64,000 bases of DNA from UBA10908 sp964608965 (GCA_964608965.1 CAZSPZ010000003.1:1-64000), one strand, 5' to 3'. Shown: positions 50,550 through 60,172, counted from the stretch's first letter. A program made the numbers and translations. The notes: a model not told the origin generated them from the sequence alone.

Positions 50550-53357
50550 CTATTCGTACTTTCTGATTTGAACTAAATTGGAATGCTGCGGATTACCTTT
50601 GGCTACGGGTGTGGGTTTATGCGTCAGCGTAAGAACGTTGATGCTGCCTCTGATATCGACGCCTTTGTCATCGGGGGTATACCACCCTCCCTGACTCATT
50701 GCGCAGGCTCCTTTTACAATTCGATCGGTCACTCTTGCAGGTATTCTGACAACGCCGCGATCGTTAAAGATTTCTACAAGTTCGCCATCTGCAATAGAAC
50801 GTTCTTTAGCATCCGCAGGATGAATCCATATAGCAGGCGGATCTAACTCGTCCATTAACTTATTTTGATCATGGATGGAGTGACAGCGCCGTTTTGTATG
50901 ATATCCTATCATTTGCAACGGATATTTTTCTTTTAAAGGATCTTCGGGACCTTCCACCGTCTTAAAATAGATCGGAACGCCTCCTATTTCTTCGGGATTA
51001 TCCAAATCATATAATCGTTTGGAAAATATCTCTATTTTTCCGGAAGGAGTATCAAAAGGTATTCCTTTTTCGATATTATCGCGGAAGGGAACAATACATT
51101 CGTTTTCCTTATACATGTGACCCCCTACCCTCTTGAATTCTTCCCATTCGGGAAGCTCTTTTTCTTTTAAGCGAAGCTCTTCATAAATTCGTTTGCTCCA
51201 GCCGTCAGCGGTTTCGTTGCCTTCTGTAAATTCATCGTATAGATCTAAATGCCGTGCAATTTCTTTAATCCAATTGTATTCATACAATGAACCAAAGACA
51301 GGTTCGGTCGACTTATCGCAATATAAGATGTAATCGTCCGTAGCCCATACGCTGGGGAGTGTTGCGTTTTCAAAAAGCGATGGTGCAGGCAAAAGCAAGT
51401 CTGCCCAGCGCGCTGTGGGTGTCATAAATAAATCTGAAACAACAATCATTTCGCACTTGGATGTATCGCTCAAAATGCGTTTGGTGTCGTTGATGTTGGA
51501 ATGTTGATTAATCAGTATGTTGCTGGCAAGACTGAACAGGAGCTTAATGCCGCAAGGCAGTTTTTCCATGTTTTTCAGGCCATCTTCGCGCGGCGTCATC
51601 GTTTCTGGCTTATCAATTGCTTTGGACCACATAAAAGCTGGAATCTGGCCCTTAAACGGGTTTTCCGGCTTATATATTTCCGGTGCTTCTTCGTGGCCTT
51701 GCGGCGTAACAGAACCGGAAGCGCCCCCTCCGGATATACCCACGTTGCCGGTCATCGCACACAGTGCAATCGTTGCCCGAATGGCATTTTCTCCGCCGGA
51801 CGTTCTTTGGACCCCAAGTCCAGGCAAAATGCACGCCGGCTTTGTGGTCGCGTATTCCACGGCAAGTTTTTCAATGACGTCTGCCGGAACCCCGGATATT
51901 TTTTCCGCCCATACAGGAGTTTTCTTGATCCCATCTTTTAAGCCGAATAAGTATGCGTGGTAGCTTTCTCCGGCGGGAACCCCTTCCGGCATATGTTCTT
52001 CGTCAAAACCTACGCAGAACTTGTCCATATATGCCTGATTTTGGAGTTTCTTGTCATAAATAACATACGCCATAGCATTCGCCAAGGCCGTATCGCTTCC
52101 CGGTTTAAGTGCAATCCACTGATCCGCCATGGAAACAGCGGTTTCACTTTGCCTTGGGTCGATGACGATGATTTTTACACCTTTTTCTTTGGCTTTCATC
52201 AAATAGTAATTTCTGAACGGTCCGATAATGGTTTCAGCGGTGTTATGCCCCCACATGATGATCAGCTTAGAATTCAAAACATCGGAAACATGGCTTGTGC
52301 TGCGCAAATCGCCTAAAACATAAGGTGTAATATAATTCGTGCAAGCACTGCTATAGGAATTATAATGCATTAACCAGCCGCCTTGTATTGAAAGCAGGCG
52401 TTTAATACAATGATCCGGCCGTGTTACGCTACATATTCCTGTACCATAAATGACATACCTGGACGAAGGTCCATACAACTCGAATGTTTCCTTCATTTTA
52501 TCTGCGATTTCTTTTTGTGCCTGTTCCCACGTTATTCTCTCAAATTTTCCTTCGCCGCGATTGCCTCTGCGCTTCATCGGATAACGAAGCCTTCTGGACG
52601 TCAAAAAGGTATGTCTATATCCCCTGCCTCTTGGACATGCTCTTAATTGTATGCCTTCTTTACTTGTATCCGAAGAAAGATTTAAGACGCAGCCTTCCTG
52701 AACAGTGCTCTCCAGCTTGCAATTTCCACCGCAATTATTAATGCCGGAGCTTCTGACAATCTTTACAGGCTCAAGAGCGATTTCATCTTCTTTCACCCAT
52801 GTCGCACTGTCAAATTCGGCAGACATTTTTTCGGCTTCAGCTAGTTCGCTTGCTTTTCCTGCAACAAATTCTTTTAATTTTTTGCAGATGAAAAGAATTT
52901 CCTTTTGATCCGTATAATTCTGTAATGCTTTACATAATTCTTTTACGGTATCCAAAGTGAAGTTGTTGATAAATGTTTCAATGGCATCTGTATATTTACC
53001 GGGCTCATTTTCCTCGCAACGGCATAAATATTCGATGAACCTTAACTGCTCTCCGATAAAATCAGCAGGATTTCCATCCATAATAATCTGCTTATAGCCA
53101 TACTTTTTATAGAATTTAATCACTTCTAAAGTGGTTTCATCCAAAAGGATATCACCCCTTCCCTTGCAGGCGGAGGCCCAGAGTGGAACATAGATGTTCG
53201 CATCGGTTCCTTTGAAGAAGTCATCGTATTCCTGCTGCGAAATTGTACTCTTTATGCCGTACGCTTCGCTCAGCTTCTTCCATGATTCCAAATCCTCAAA
53301 AAAAGAGCGTAAAATATGTGCGTGGCACAAAAAAGATTTACTGTTTTTTAATTTCAT
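50550..53357 (-). CDS. Fusion of a TorD-like chaperone and a DMSO-reductase-family molybdoenzyme
   Basis: A 935-residue chain. Residues 1-175 resemble TorD/DmsD chaperones (FFKGTDANIYVPLW, NPADFIGEQLRFIEYL); residues 200-935 are a molybdopterin oxidoreductase of the DmsA group, with RYPMKRRGNRGEGKFERITWEQA, HNTAETIIG and a C-terminal molydopterin-binding domain. The probable molybdenum ligand is a Ser in NSYSSAC (336/337), as in DMSO reductases. The iron-sulfur motif is unusual: C209, C213 and C241 fit, but the first Cys is Gly, with an extra C223 nearby. No twin-arginine signal exists, so it acts in the cytoplasm. AGGAGG precedes the ATG. The substrate (S- or N-oxide, or another) is unknown. 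Confidence 0.88.
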   Translation of the reverse strand: MKLKNSKSFLCHAHILRSFFEDLESWKKLSEAYGIKSTISQQEYDDFFKGTDANIYVPLWASACKGRGDILLDETTLEVIKFYKKYGYKQIIMDGNPADFIGEQLRFIEYLCRCEENEPGKYTDAIETFINNFTLDTVKELCKALQNYTDQKEILFICKKLKEFVAGKASELAEAEKMSAEFDSATWVKEDEIALEPVKIVRSSGINNCGGNCKLESTVQEGCVLNLSSDTSKEGIQLRACPRGRGYRHTFLTSRRLRYPMKRRGNRGEGKFERITWEQAQKEIADKMKETFELYGPSSRYVIYGTGICSVTRPDHCIKRLLSIQGGWLMHYNSYSSACTNYITPYVLGDLRSTSHVSDVLNSKLIIMWGHNTAETIIGPFRNYYLMKAKEKGVKIIVIDPRQSETAVSMADQWIALKPGSDTALANAMAYVIYDKKLQNQAYMDKFCVGFDEEHMPEGVPAGESYHAYLFGLKDGIKKTPVWAEKISGVPADVIEKLAVEYATTKPACILPGLGVQRTSGGENAIRATIALCAMTGNVGISGGGASGSVTPQGHEEAPEIYKPENPFKGQIPAFMWSKAIDKPETMTPREDGLKNMEKLPCGIKLLFSLASNILINQHSNINDTKRILSDTSKCEMIVVSDLFMTPTARWADLLLPAPSLFENATLPSVWATDDYILYCDKSTEPVFGSLYEYNWIKEIARHLDLYDEFTEGNETADGWSKRIYEELRLKEKELPEWEEFKRVGGHMYKENECIVPFRDNIEKGIPFDTPSGKIEIFSKRLYDLDNPEEIGGVPIYFKTVEGPEDPLKEKYPLQMIGYHTKRRCHSIHDQNKLMDELDPPAIWIHPADAKERSIADGELVEIFNDRGVVRIPARVTDRIVKGACAMSQGGWYTPDDKGVDIRGSINVLTLTHKPTPVAKGNPQHSNLVQIRKYE

Positions 53358-54557
53358 CTATTTTTCCTCCTTTTTATTAATTCCCAATATTTCCTCTTTC
53401 AATTCCTGCATTCTGGCTAAATTACCTACAATGGTGGCACCTACCAACTTACCGTCCACATAGAATCTCTTCTCGAAAGATTTTAAGAAATTGGGATTGA
53501 CTCCATAAAGAGATGGCGCCATATTGTCAATAATTTCAGTCGTATAGTTCAATTCCGGTCTTTTCCAGGTGTCTCCGGCTGCAAATATCGAGATTTCTTC
53601 GGTGTTCAGCACCATCGAGGAATCGACAATTCCCAAATCGGCATGACCGCCCGCGGCATTGATACCCGCTGCCTTACCTTGCTGCGTGGCTTGAGACCAA
53701 AGCGCATAATTTGCTCCGTTATATTGACAGCAGTCGCCACACGCATAGACGTCTATAGCCGATGTTTCAGCTTTTTCGTTGATAATGACCGCCTTGTCGC
53801 ATTCGATTCCGGCGTCTGCCGCAATTTTGGTATTTGCCCTTACTCCTGCAGATACCACGACAAAATCCGCCGGAAAAACTCTTCCGTCCGCGAGCTTTAC
53901 AGCCTCCACCCTTCCGTTTCCTGCAATTTCTTCTACATTAACCGCAGTATGAATGGCAAACGATTGAATTGTTTTTTGTAAAATATTAGCCGTTTCATCA
54001 TCTAAAAGTCTTGGCATCAACATAGGCAACGCTTCTAAAACCACAACTTTTATTCCGTATCGTGCAATTTCAAATGCAGCTTCGAGGCCTATCACACCGC
54101 CGCCTATTACAACCGCATTTTTCGCATCCACACAGAGCCGCTTTAAATTATATATATCCTCGTATGTTCTTATAGAAGTTACTTCCGCTTTGTCCGAACC
54201 TTTGATCGGCGGAATAAAATTATATGCGCCAAGGGCATAAATGCACTTTTCGTATACGATTTCATTTTCTCCGCATAAGATGGATTTTGTGCTGACATCC
54301 AATTTATCGATGACCGTATTGAGCATGACATCGATATTTTGATCTTCGTACCATGCCTGCGGATAAAGAATCGTATTTTTTAAATCGTAAGAGCGAAGAG
54401 GTGTTTTCGTCAAAAGAGGCCTTGAATAAGTAAGAGAGTTCTCCTGGGAAATCATTAAAACACTTCCTGACTTATCGATTTCTCTCACAGATTTGGCAGC
54501 AATGAAACCGGCGTTGCCGTTTCCCATAATAACATATTTATAAGGCTTCTTATTCAT
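53358..54557 (-). CDS. FAD/NAD(P)-dependent oxidoreductase of the molybdoenzyme module
   Basis: A 399-residue pyridine-nucleotide-disulfide reductase-type flavoprotein. The N-terminal FAD fingerprint is GNGNAGFIAA and the NAD(P) fingerprint is VIGGGVIGLEAA; the FAD-closing motif is VYACGDCCQYNG. It resembles NADH-rubredoxin reductase and the nitrite reductase flavin domain. It lies between the iron-sulfur subunit (eight-base overlap) and the molybdoenzyme (no gap), so it probably feeds electrons from NAD(P)H through the iron-sulfur protein to the molybdoenzyme, in place of a quinol-oxidising membrane subunit. Confidence 0.88.
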   Translation of the reverse strand: MNKKPYKYVIMGNGNAGFIAAKSVREIDKSGSVLMISQENSLTYSRPLLTKTPLRSYDLKNTILYPQAWYEDQNIDVMLNTVIDKLDVSTKSILCGENEIVYEKCIYALGAYNFIPPIKGSDKAEVTSIRTYEDIYNLKRLCVDAKNAVVIGGGVIGLEAAFEIARYGIKVVVLEALPMLMPRLLDDETANILQKTIQSFAIHTAVNVEEIAGNGRVEAVKLADGRVFPADFVVVSAGVRANTKIAADAGIECDKAVIINEKAETSAIDVYACGDCCQYNGANYALWSQATQQGKAAGINAAGGHADLGIVDSSMVLNTEEISIFAAGDTWKRPELNYTTEIIDNMAPSLYGVNPNFLKSFEKRFYVDGKLVGATIVGNLARMQELKEEILGINKKEEK

Positions 54558-55119
54558 TGCACTTTTCTCCTTTTTGAACGGATTTTGGTAGCTTTATGGT
54601 TAAGGAAGGTTTTGTCATGTCCGCATTCGGAAGAACTGAAATTGCATTCAAGGAAGTGCCGTATTCCTTTTGCAGTTCATCTAAATCGCCGAATTTCAGA
54701 GATCTGGTAGGACATGCCCCGACACAAGCCACTTCTTTCCCTTGCGCCCGAAGATCTGCGCAACCGTCACACTTTTGCCCCATTCCTTTTGTTTTGCTAA
54801 ACGAAATGGATCCATACGGACAATTCCATAAGCAGGAACCGCAACCTATACATAGCCCATCATCGTGAACAATCGTGCCGTCTTCCGCTTTGTGCATGGC
54901 GCCGGTTGTACACGCATCTACGCAGCGCGGTTCATCGCAATGATTGCACGCGCCTGAAAAGTGATGGTAAGAAGATTTTCCGCCTTCGGTAAGAACGACG
55001 GTTTCTACCCTCCGGAAAAATTCTCCCGGCTGCAGTCCGTTTTTGTCTTTACATGCGACTTGGCAGGCTCCGCAACCAAGACACGTGTTCATGTTAAAAT
55101 AGAAACCTAATTTGCCCAT
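54550..55119 (-). CDS. DmsB-like 4Fe-4S electron-transfer subunit
   Basis: A 189-residue ferredoxin-like protein with four cysteine groups for four 4Fe-4S clusters: CLGCGACQVAC, CNHCDEPRCVDAC, CIGCGSCLWNC and CDGC...CVGAC. This is the DmsB/PhsB pattern, cytoplasmic, without signal peptide. It is the first gene of the three-gene module; the partner membrane anchor (DmsC) is missing. It lies only 16 bases after ruvX, so it may be transcribed from the ireB-ruvX side. AGGAAGG precedes the ATG. Confidence 0.92.
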   Translation of the reverse strand: MGKLGFYFNMNTCLGCGACQVACKDKNGLQPGEFFRRVETVVLTEGGKSSYHHFSGACNHCDEPRCVDACTTGAMHKAEDGTIVHDDGLCIGCGSCLWNCPYGSISFSKTKGMGQKCDGCADLRAQGKEVACVGACPTRSLKFGDLDELQKEYGTSLNAISVLPNADMTKPSLTIKLPKSVQKGEKCNE

Positions 55120-55135
55120 TATATTTTCCTTCCTG

Positions 55136-55573
55136 TTATATATTCCTTGATTTCAATCCATCCATATAGCTTTGTAAAATAATGATGGCAGCCTGTTTGT
55201 CAATGACTTCTTTGCGCTTCTTTCTTGATACATCCGCTGATATCATGATGTCTTCTGCCATTTTCGTTGAAAAACGTTCATCATGAAGAACTACTTCTAT
55301 AGATTCGCCTGTGCTTCTTAATTTGTTCTCAAGCATTTTAGCAAATTCCCTTACTTTTTCGGTTTGTATGCTGTCTTTGCCTGAAAGCATCAAAGGCAGA
55401 CCGACGACAATGCCTGTACAGCCATAATCTTTGGCCATGTCAATCACTTTGCCTGCATCTTTTCGAATGCCGACCCTTTGGAGCGTTAAAACTCCCTGAG
55501 CTGTCAACATCAATCCATCGCTCACGGCTATGCCTATGGTCTTGTCTCCCACATCTAATCCTAAGTATTTCAA
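55136..55573 (-). CDS. ruvX: RuvX/YqgF putative Holliday-junction resolvase-like protein
   Basis: A 145-residue RNase H-fold protein, starting MKYLGLDVGDKTIGIAVSDG with the metal-binding Asp and Gly. VVGLPLMLSGKDS and HDERFSTKMAED are the further family blocks. The family acts in 16S rRNA 5' end processing and may resolve Holliday junctions. alaS-ireB-ruvX is a conserved Firmicutes order. Confidence 0.94.
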   Translation of the reverse strand: MKYLGLDVGDKTIGIAVSDGLMLTAQGVLTLQRVGIRKDAGKVIDMAKDYGCTGIVVGLPLMLSGKDSIQTEKVREFAKMLENKLRSTGESIEVVLHDERFSTKMAEDIMISADVSRKKRKEVIDKQAAIIILQSYMDGLKSRNI

Positions 55574-55592
55574 TATGTCTCCTTGTGCTTAA

Positions 55593-55633
55593 AATAACAA
55601 ACAAGCGGACTTTCGCCCGCTGTCAGTTTGTTT
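55593..55633 (-). terminator. Terminator-like hairpin between ireB and ruvX
   Basis: Outer stem ACAAAC / GTTTGT with inner GCGG-type stem around CTTTCG. Minus-strand transcripts continue into TTATTTT. It could reduce read-through from ireB into ruvX and the molybdoenzyme genes. Confidence 0.6.
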
Positions 55634-55881
55634 TACTTCTTTAGGAACGCTCTGAGTAGTTCTTCCACCAGATCGTCGCGCTCAATGTGGCGTATCAGGT
55701 TTCGCGCATTATTATGCCCTGTGATGTAAGAAGGGTCTCCGGAGAGAATGTATCCCACCATTTGGTCGATTGCATTGTAACCTTTTTCATCCAACGCGTC
55801 GTAAACCGTTTTCAGAATTTCTTCTGTGGTCTTTTGCTCACCTTTTTCGGAGCTGTTAAAAAGTATGGTGTTCCTTTCCAT
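55633..55881 (-). CDS. ireB: IreB family regulatory phosphoprotein
   Basis: An 82-residue IreB (DUF965) protein starting MERNTILFNSSEKGEQKTTEEIL. In Enterococcus, IreB is phosphorylated at Thr residues by the kinase IreK and affects cephalosporin resistance; two adjacent Thr near the N terminus (residues 18-19) are kept here. The ATG at 55881 has AGGAGG upstream and its own promoter at 55922-55950. Confidence 0.93.
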   Translation of the reverse strand: MERNTILFNSSEKGEQKTTEEILKTVYDALDEKGYNAIDQMVGYILSGDPSYITGHNNARNLIRHIERDDLVEELLRAFLKK

Positions 55882-55921
55882 TGAAACCCGCCTCCTTTGA
55901 TTCAAACTGATTCTAAATTGA

Positions 55922-55950
55922 ATTATACAAGGATTCGGACGAACACACAA
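55922..55950 (-). promoter_or_regulatory. Promoter for ireB
   Basis: On the minus strand TTGTGT (55945-55950), 17 bases, TATAAT (55922-55927). It lies about 40 bases before the ireB start. Confidence 0.7.
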
Positions 55951-55990
55951 GCCCTTTGTTTGTTATTAATAATGTTGTAATAAACATAAA

Positions 55991-58618
55991 CTAACGGTTC
56001 AGGAGGTTTTCCGCCATAGCAAAAGCTTCCGGTAATTTGGATAAATCCTTTGCGCCGGCTTGCGCCATATCTGCCTTACCGCCGCCGCCGCCGCCTGCGG
56101 CTTTCGCAATTTCTTTAATCATGTTTCCGGCATGATATCCTTTATCGAGCAAGTCGTCTGAAACAGAAACCATAATCGTCGCCTTCTCGTCAGCCACAGC
56201 CGCAAAGACCATAACAATCGATTTTTCTGTTTCTTTGATCGTATCAGATAAGTTTCTAAGATTGTTAATATCTGAATTTTCGAAAATTTTCGTGAGCAAG
56301 CGAATGCCTTTAATAACTTTGGCCTCCTCCAGCATCGTGGAAAGACCCGCGCCCATCGATGTCTGCTTATATTGCTCTATCTCTTTTTTCAACAATCTCA
56401 TTTCCTCTGAAAGCGCTTCCACTTTACGGAGGAGTCCAGCCGGATTTGTTTTAAGAATTTCAGAAATGCCGGAAATGACAGCTTGTTCTTTTGTCAATAA
56501 ATCTTTCACACTGTTTCCGGTAATGGCTTCTATTCTTCTGACGCCGGCTGCAACGCCATATTCTGATAATATCTTTATAGAACCTATTTGGCCTATATTC
56601 GATACGTGGGTGCCACCGCAAAGCTCCATACTGAAGTCATCCACGGTAATCACTCTTACATCCTTGCCATATTTCTCGCCGAATAAAGCCGCAGCGCCCA
56701 TTTTTTTTGCATCCTCTATAGGCATAACCTTTGCGTGAACTTCCTTGAATTTTAGGATTTCCGCGTTGATAATATCTTCGATTTTTTGGAGGTCTTCTTT
56801 TGACAATGCCTCGAAATGCGTAAAATCAAAGCGAAGCATGTCTTTTGTAACATAGGAGCCTGCTTGTTCTACGTGATTTCCCAAAACCATTTTTAACGAT
56901 TGATGCAGCAAGTGAGTGGCTGTGTGGTTTCTTGCGACTGCATTTCTGTTCGAAGCGCTTATCTCCGCGCTGACGATGTCATTGGGTGCAATTTCTCCGG
57001 CGTTGATTTTTACTTTGTGGACATATACGCCTTTCACTTTTATTGTGTCTAAAACTGTGGCATCCAATCCCGCTCCGGTAAGTTTTCCGCAATCTCCTGT
57101 CTGGCCTCCGCCTTCGCCGTAAAAAGGCGTTTTATCGAGTATAATGCGGACTTCTTCTCCCTCTCCGGCAGATTTGAGCGCACTCATTCCCTTAACAATG
57201 CCCAGAACCTTTGATTCGCTTTTATCATTCTCATAGCCGATAAATCCCGTCTTTGGAAAATGTTTGTACATTGCGGCTTCGTCGGTCCACCCTTCTCCTG
57301 TTTCAGTTTTTCTTGCTGCTCTGGCCATTTCGCGCTGCGCCTGCATATTTGCTGTAAAGCCTGTTTCATCAACCGTACATCCGTTTTCTTCCGCTATTTC
57401 TTTTGTGAGCTCCAGCGGGAAGCCAAACGTATCATAAAGCTTAAAAATTTGCTCGCCGGACAGCTCTGTTTTCCCCTTACCTTTTAGATCTTTAATATAA
57501 TCGTCCAAAATTTCGGAGCCTTGATCAATGGTTTGTGCAAATTTATCTTCTTCTACGGATATGATTTTTTTAATGTAATCACGGCGTGCCACCAATTCTC
57601 CGTAAGCAGATCCTGATGTCTCGACCACTTTTTCAGACAGCTTTGCAAGGAATGGCTTTTTTAATCCCAATAATCTGCCGTGTCTGGCCGCTCTTCGAAG
57701 CAGTCTTCTTAAAACATATCCTCTGCCTTCGTTGCTTGGCAAAATCCCGTCTGCAATCATAAAACATACCGTACGTACATGATCGGTTATCACGCGTATG
57801 GAAACATCCGAAACAACTTCTCCATCGTGATACTCCACGCCTGAAATCTTTACAACTTCGTCTAAAATAGCGCGCATGGTATCGATAGCATATATAGAAT
57901 CAACATTTTGCATGATACAGGCCAGGCGTTCAAGCCCCATCCCTGTATCTATATTCGGATGAGCAAGCGGCACATAGGATCCGTCTTCTTGACGGTCAAA
58001 TTGTGTGAACACATAGTTCCAAAATTCAAGATATCTGTCACAATCACACCCCGGTTTGCAATCGGGACTCCCGCAACCATAAGATTCTCCCCTGTCAAAA
58101 TAAACTTCGGAGCACGGACCGCAAGGGCCAGTGCCGATTTCCCAAAAATTATCATCTTTCCCAAGGCGGACAATTCGCTCTGCCGGTAAATTGACTATCT
58201 CTCTCCAAAGATCAAAAGCTTCGTCATCTTCTTCGTATATGGTAGCCCAAAGCTTATCTTCCGGCATTTCCAAAACTTTTGTGATGAATTCCCATCCCCA
58301 GGCAATGGCTTCTCGTTTGAAATAGTCACCGAAGGAGAAATTTCCCAACATTTCAAAAAAAGTAGCGTGCCGTGCTGTTTTTCCGACGTTGTCGATATCA
58401 CCTGTTCTGATACATTTCTGACAAGTTGTCATGCGCTTTTTGGGCGGAATCTCGGCGCCTGAAAAATAGGGTTTTAAAGGAGCCATTCCTGAGTTGATCA
58501 GCAGCAAACTTTTATCCTTTTCCGGAACCAGGGAAAAGCTGCCTCTTGGATAATGATCTTTTGAGACAAAAAAGTCTTGGAACATCTGTCTGAGTTCGTT
58601 TACACCTGTGTATTTCAT
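55991..58618 (-). CDS. alaS: Alanyl-tRNA synthetase
   Basis: AlaRS of 875 residues, full size. It begins MKYTGVNELRQMFQDFF, and SFSLVPEKDKSLLLINSGMAPLKPYF is the class II motif 1 region. The editing domain has HTATHLLHQSLK and CGGTHVSN zinc motifs, and the C-Ala domain follows with AKAAGGGGGGKADMAQAG. I chose the ATG at 58618, which has GGAGG at about eight bases. Transcription is under T-box control. Confidence 0.97.
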   Translation of the reverse strand: MKYTGVNELRQMFQDFFVSKDHYPRGSFSLVPEKDKSLLLINSGMAPLKPYFSGAEIPPKKRMTTCQKCIRTGDIDNVGKTARHATFFEMLGNFSFGDYFKREAIAWGWEFITKVLEMPEDKLWATIYEEDDEAFDLWREIVNLPAERIVRLGKDDNFWEIGTGPCGPCSEVYFDRGESYGCGSPDCKPGCDCDRYLEFWNYVFTQFDRQEDGSYVPLAHPNIDTGMGLERLACIMQNVDSIYAIDTMRAILDEVVKISGVEYHDGEVVSDVSIRVITDHVRTVCFMIADGILPSNEGRGYVLRRLLRRAARHGRLLGLKKPFLAKLSEKVVETSGSAYGELVARRDYIKKIISVEEDKFAQTIDQGSEILDDYIKDLKGKGKTELSGEQIFKLYDTFGFPLELTKEIAEENGCTVDETGFTANMQAQREMARAARKTETGEGWTDEAAMYKHFPKTGFIGYENDKSESKVLGIVKGMSALKSAGEGEEVRIILDKTPFYGEGGGQTGDCGKLTGAGLDATVLDTIKVKGVYVHKVKINAGEIAPNDIVSAEISASNRNAVARNHTATHLLHQSLKMVLGNHVEQAGSYVTKDMLRFDFTHFEALSKEDLQKIEDIINAEILKFKEVHAKVMPIEDAKKMGAAALFGEKYGKDVRVITVDDFSMELCGGTHVSNIGQIGSIKILSEYGVAAGVRRIEAITGNSVKDLLTKEQAVISGISEILKTNPAGLLRKVEALSEEMRLLKKEIEQYKQTSMGAGLSTMLEEAKVIKGIRLLTKIFENSDINNLRNLSDTIKETEKSIVMVFAAVADEKATIMVSVSDDLLDKGYHAGNMIKEIAKAAGGGGGGKADMAQAGAKDLSKLPEAFAMAENLLNR

Positions 58619-58641
58619 GTCGCTCCTCCTTATTGGTAAAT

Positions 58642-58834
58642 AAAAAACCCGCCCCACATAGGGACGAGTTATTCTCGCGGTACCACCCTAATTACCTTGC
58701 AAGCAAGGTCTCTCAATTCGGTGCAGGCTCCAAGACGGCTTCTCTTAATCGCTTACAGAAGGCTTCCACCATCCCCTCTTCTCTATGCTAAGCCTATTAA
58801 AATACTACTTCTCTTCTTCGCCTTATTGAAATAT
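58642..58834 (-). promoter_or_regulatory. T-box leader of alaS
   Basis: The 3' half holds the conserved T-box string AGGGTGGTACCGCG (58676-58689 on the minus strand), then a terminator stem CTCGTCCC / GGGGCGGG ending in TTTTTT (58642-58668). The upstream 140 bases fold into stem-I-like structures. The antiterminator is made when an uncharged tRNA-Ala pairs with the T-box. The specifier codon could not be fixed by eye; a GCN triplet is expected from the gene controlled. Confidence 0.93.
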
Positions 58835-58840
58835 GTGCTC

Positions 58841-58869
58841 ATTCTAACGAAGTAAACGAAAGTTGTCAA
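58841..58869 (-). promoter_or_regulatory. Promoter of the alaS T-box transcript
   Basis: Minus strand TTGACA (58864-58869), 17 bases, TAGAAT (58841-58846). Confidence 0.8.
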
Positions 58870-58877
58870 GCGGTTTA

Positions 58878-59951
58878 TCAGAGAATGATTCCGCCGCCGA
58901 TAATCACATCTTCTCTGTAAAATACAGCCGATTGACCCGGCGTCGGTGCTCTTTGCGGTTCAAAAAAACGTAAAAACGGTCGGGATTCGCCATCTTGTAA
59001 TAATATCGCCTTGGAAGGTTTTGCCGTATAGCGCAATTTTGCATGCACTTCCAGGTTTTGATATTCAGCGGGGACAGTGCCGCAATCTTCAAACTGTGTG
59101 TAAAATGCATTCTCAAAATACACATCCGTCTTATATAGTTCTGATTCTTCGCCCAATGTGACGGTATTTTCGTCTTGATTCATCTTCACTACATACATTG
59201 GCTTCCCGAAAGTTTTTTCCAGGCCTTTTCGCTGTCCGATTGTATAATTGATCAAACCATGGTGAATTCCCAGAATATTATTATCTTTATCAATAAAATT
59301 TCCAAAAGGTGAATCGATCATACGGTTGGTTAAAAAGTCTTTGTATGAGCCTTCTTTAACGAAACATATATCCTGACTGTCTTTTGTTTCCGCATTCATC
59401 ATATCCTTGCTCCGAAGGAGTTCTCTGGTTGATTCCTTGGATTCCATTTCGCCTAAAGGAAAAATAACACGCTTCAGGACACGGCTTGAAAGTCGATAGA
59501 GCATATAAGACTGATCTTTTTTTTCACTTCTCGCACGGCGAACAAAAGAAAAATCTTCGGTCGAATTGAAAACACGGGCATAATGACCTGTCGCAATATT
59601 TTCTATGCCCAGCTTGTCTGCGGTTTTTTCCAGTACATTAAATTTTATAAGAGGGTTGCACATAATGCAGGGATTGGGCGTACGGCCACTCTTGTAGTCG
59701 TTGCAAAACGCAGAGATTACTTTTTTGTCGAATGCCGAAGAAACATCTTTAAACAAAAGCGGCATGGAAAGCTGGGCTGCCACAGCAGAAATAAAGTCCT
59801 TTTCTTTTAAAGAATTGTCGTTCGCGGGCAGCGTGTTAAAATTCAATCCGGTTACCGTATAGCCCTGTTTTCTTAACAATAAAACTGCAGCGGTGCTGTC
59901 TGCACCGCCGCTAAAACCCAATAGAACACCTTTATTGAGAGATTTTTCCAT
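58878..59951 (-). CDS. mnmA: tRNA-specific 2-thiouridylase MnmA
   Basis: MnmA makes 2-thiouridine at the wobble position of tRNA-Lys, -Glu and -Gln. The 357 residues carry the PP-loop SGGADSTAA (from about residue 15), the region NPCIMCNPLIKF with a conserved Cys, and KDSQDICFV with the second catalytic Cys; HHGLINYTIGQRKGL is typical. The usual iscS-like partner is not in the window. It overlaps the DUF896 gene by 20 bases. Confidence 0.93.
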   Translation of the reverse strand: MEKSLNKGVLLGFSGGADSTAAVLLLRKQGYTVTGLNFNTLPANDNSLKEKDFISAVAAQLSMPLLFKDVSSAFDKKVISAFCNDYKSGRTPNPCIMCNPLIKFNVLEKTADKLGIENIATGHYARVFNSTEDFSFVRRARSEKKDQSYMLYRLSSRVLKRVIFPLGEMESKESTRELLRSKDMMNAETKDSQDICFVKEGSYKDFLTNRMIDSPFGNFIDKDNNILGIHHGLINYTIGQRKGLEKTFGKPMYVVKMNQDENTVTLGEESELYKTDVYFENAFYTQFEDCGTVPAEYQNLEVHAKLRYTAKPSKAILLQDGESRPFLRFFEPQRAPTPGQSAVFYREDVIIGGGIIL

Positions 59952-60141
59952 TGTTCAGCCTCGGATCATCAGGTTCTACGATTTCTATATTTTCCAATTG
60001 TTGTTTAAATCGGCATCGAAAATCCTGCAAAAATTTTGCGCGAAGATCGGCTTGTTCCATTATTTCCTCTTCGCTGAGTCCTTGTGTTTTCTTTTTTGCC
60101 GCCAATTCGTTAATTCTGGCAATTTCGCAATCTTTTAGCAT
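59932..60141 (-). CDS. DUF896 family protein (YnzC-like)
   Basis: A 69-residue, helical, charged DUF896 protein with the conserved start ARINELAAKKKTQGLSEEE and the segment RAKFLQDFRCRFKQQLENI. Family function is unknown. The ribosome site is AAACGGTG-type weak; transcription comes from the promoter at 60173-60202. It is joined to mnmA by a 20-base overlap. Confidence 0.85.
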   Translation of the reverse strand: MLKDCEIARINELAAKKKTQGLSEEEIMEQADLRAKFLQDFRCRFKQQLENIEIVEPDDPRLNNGKISQ

Positions 60142-60172
60142 GTTTCACCGTTTCTTTCGATATTTCCGCTAA

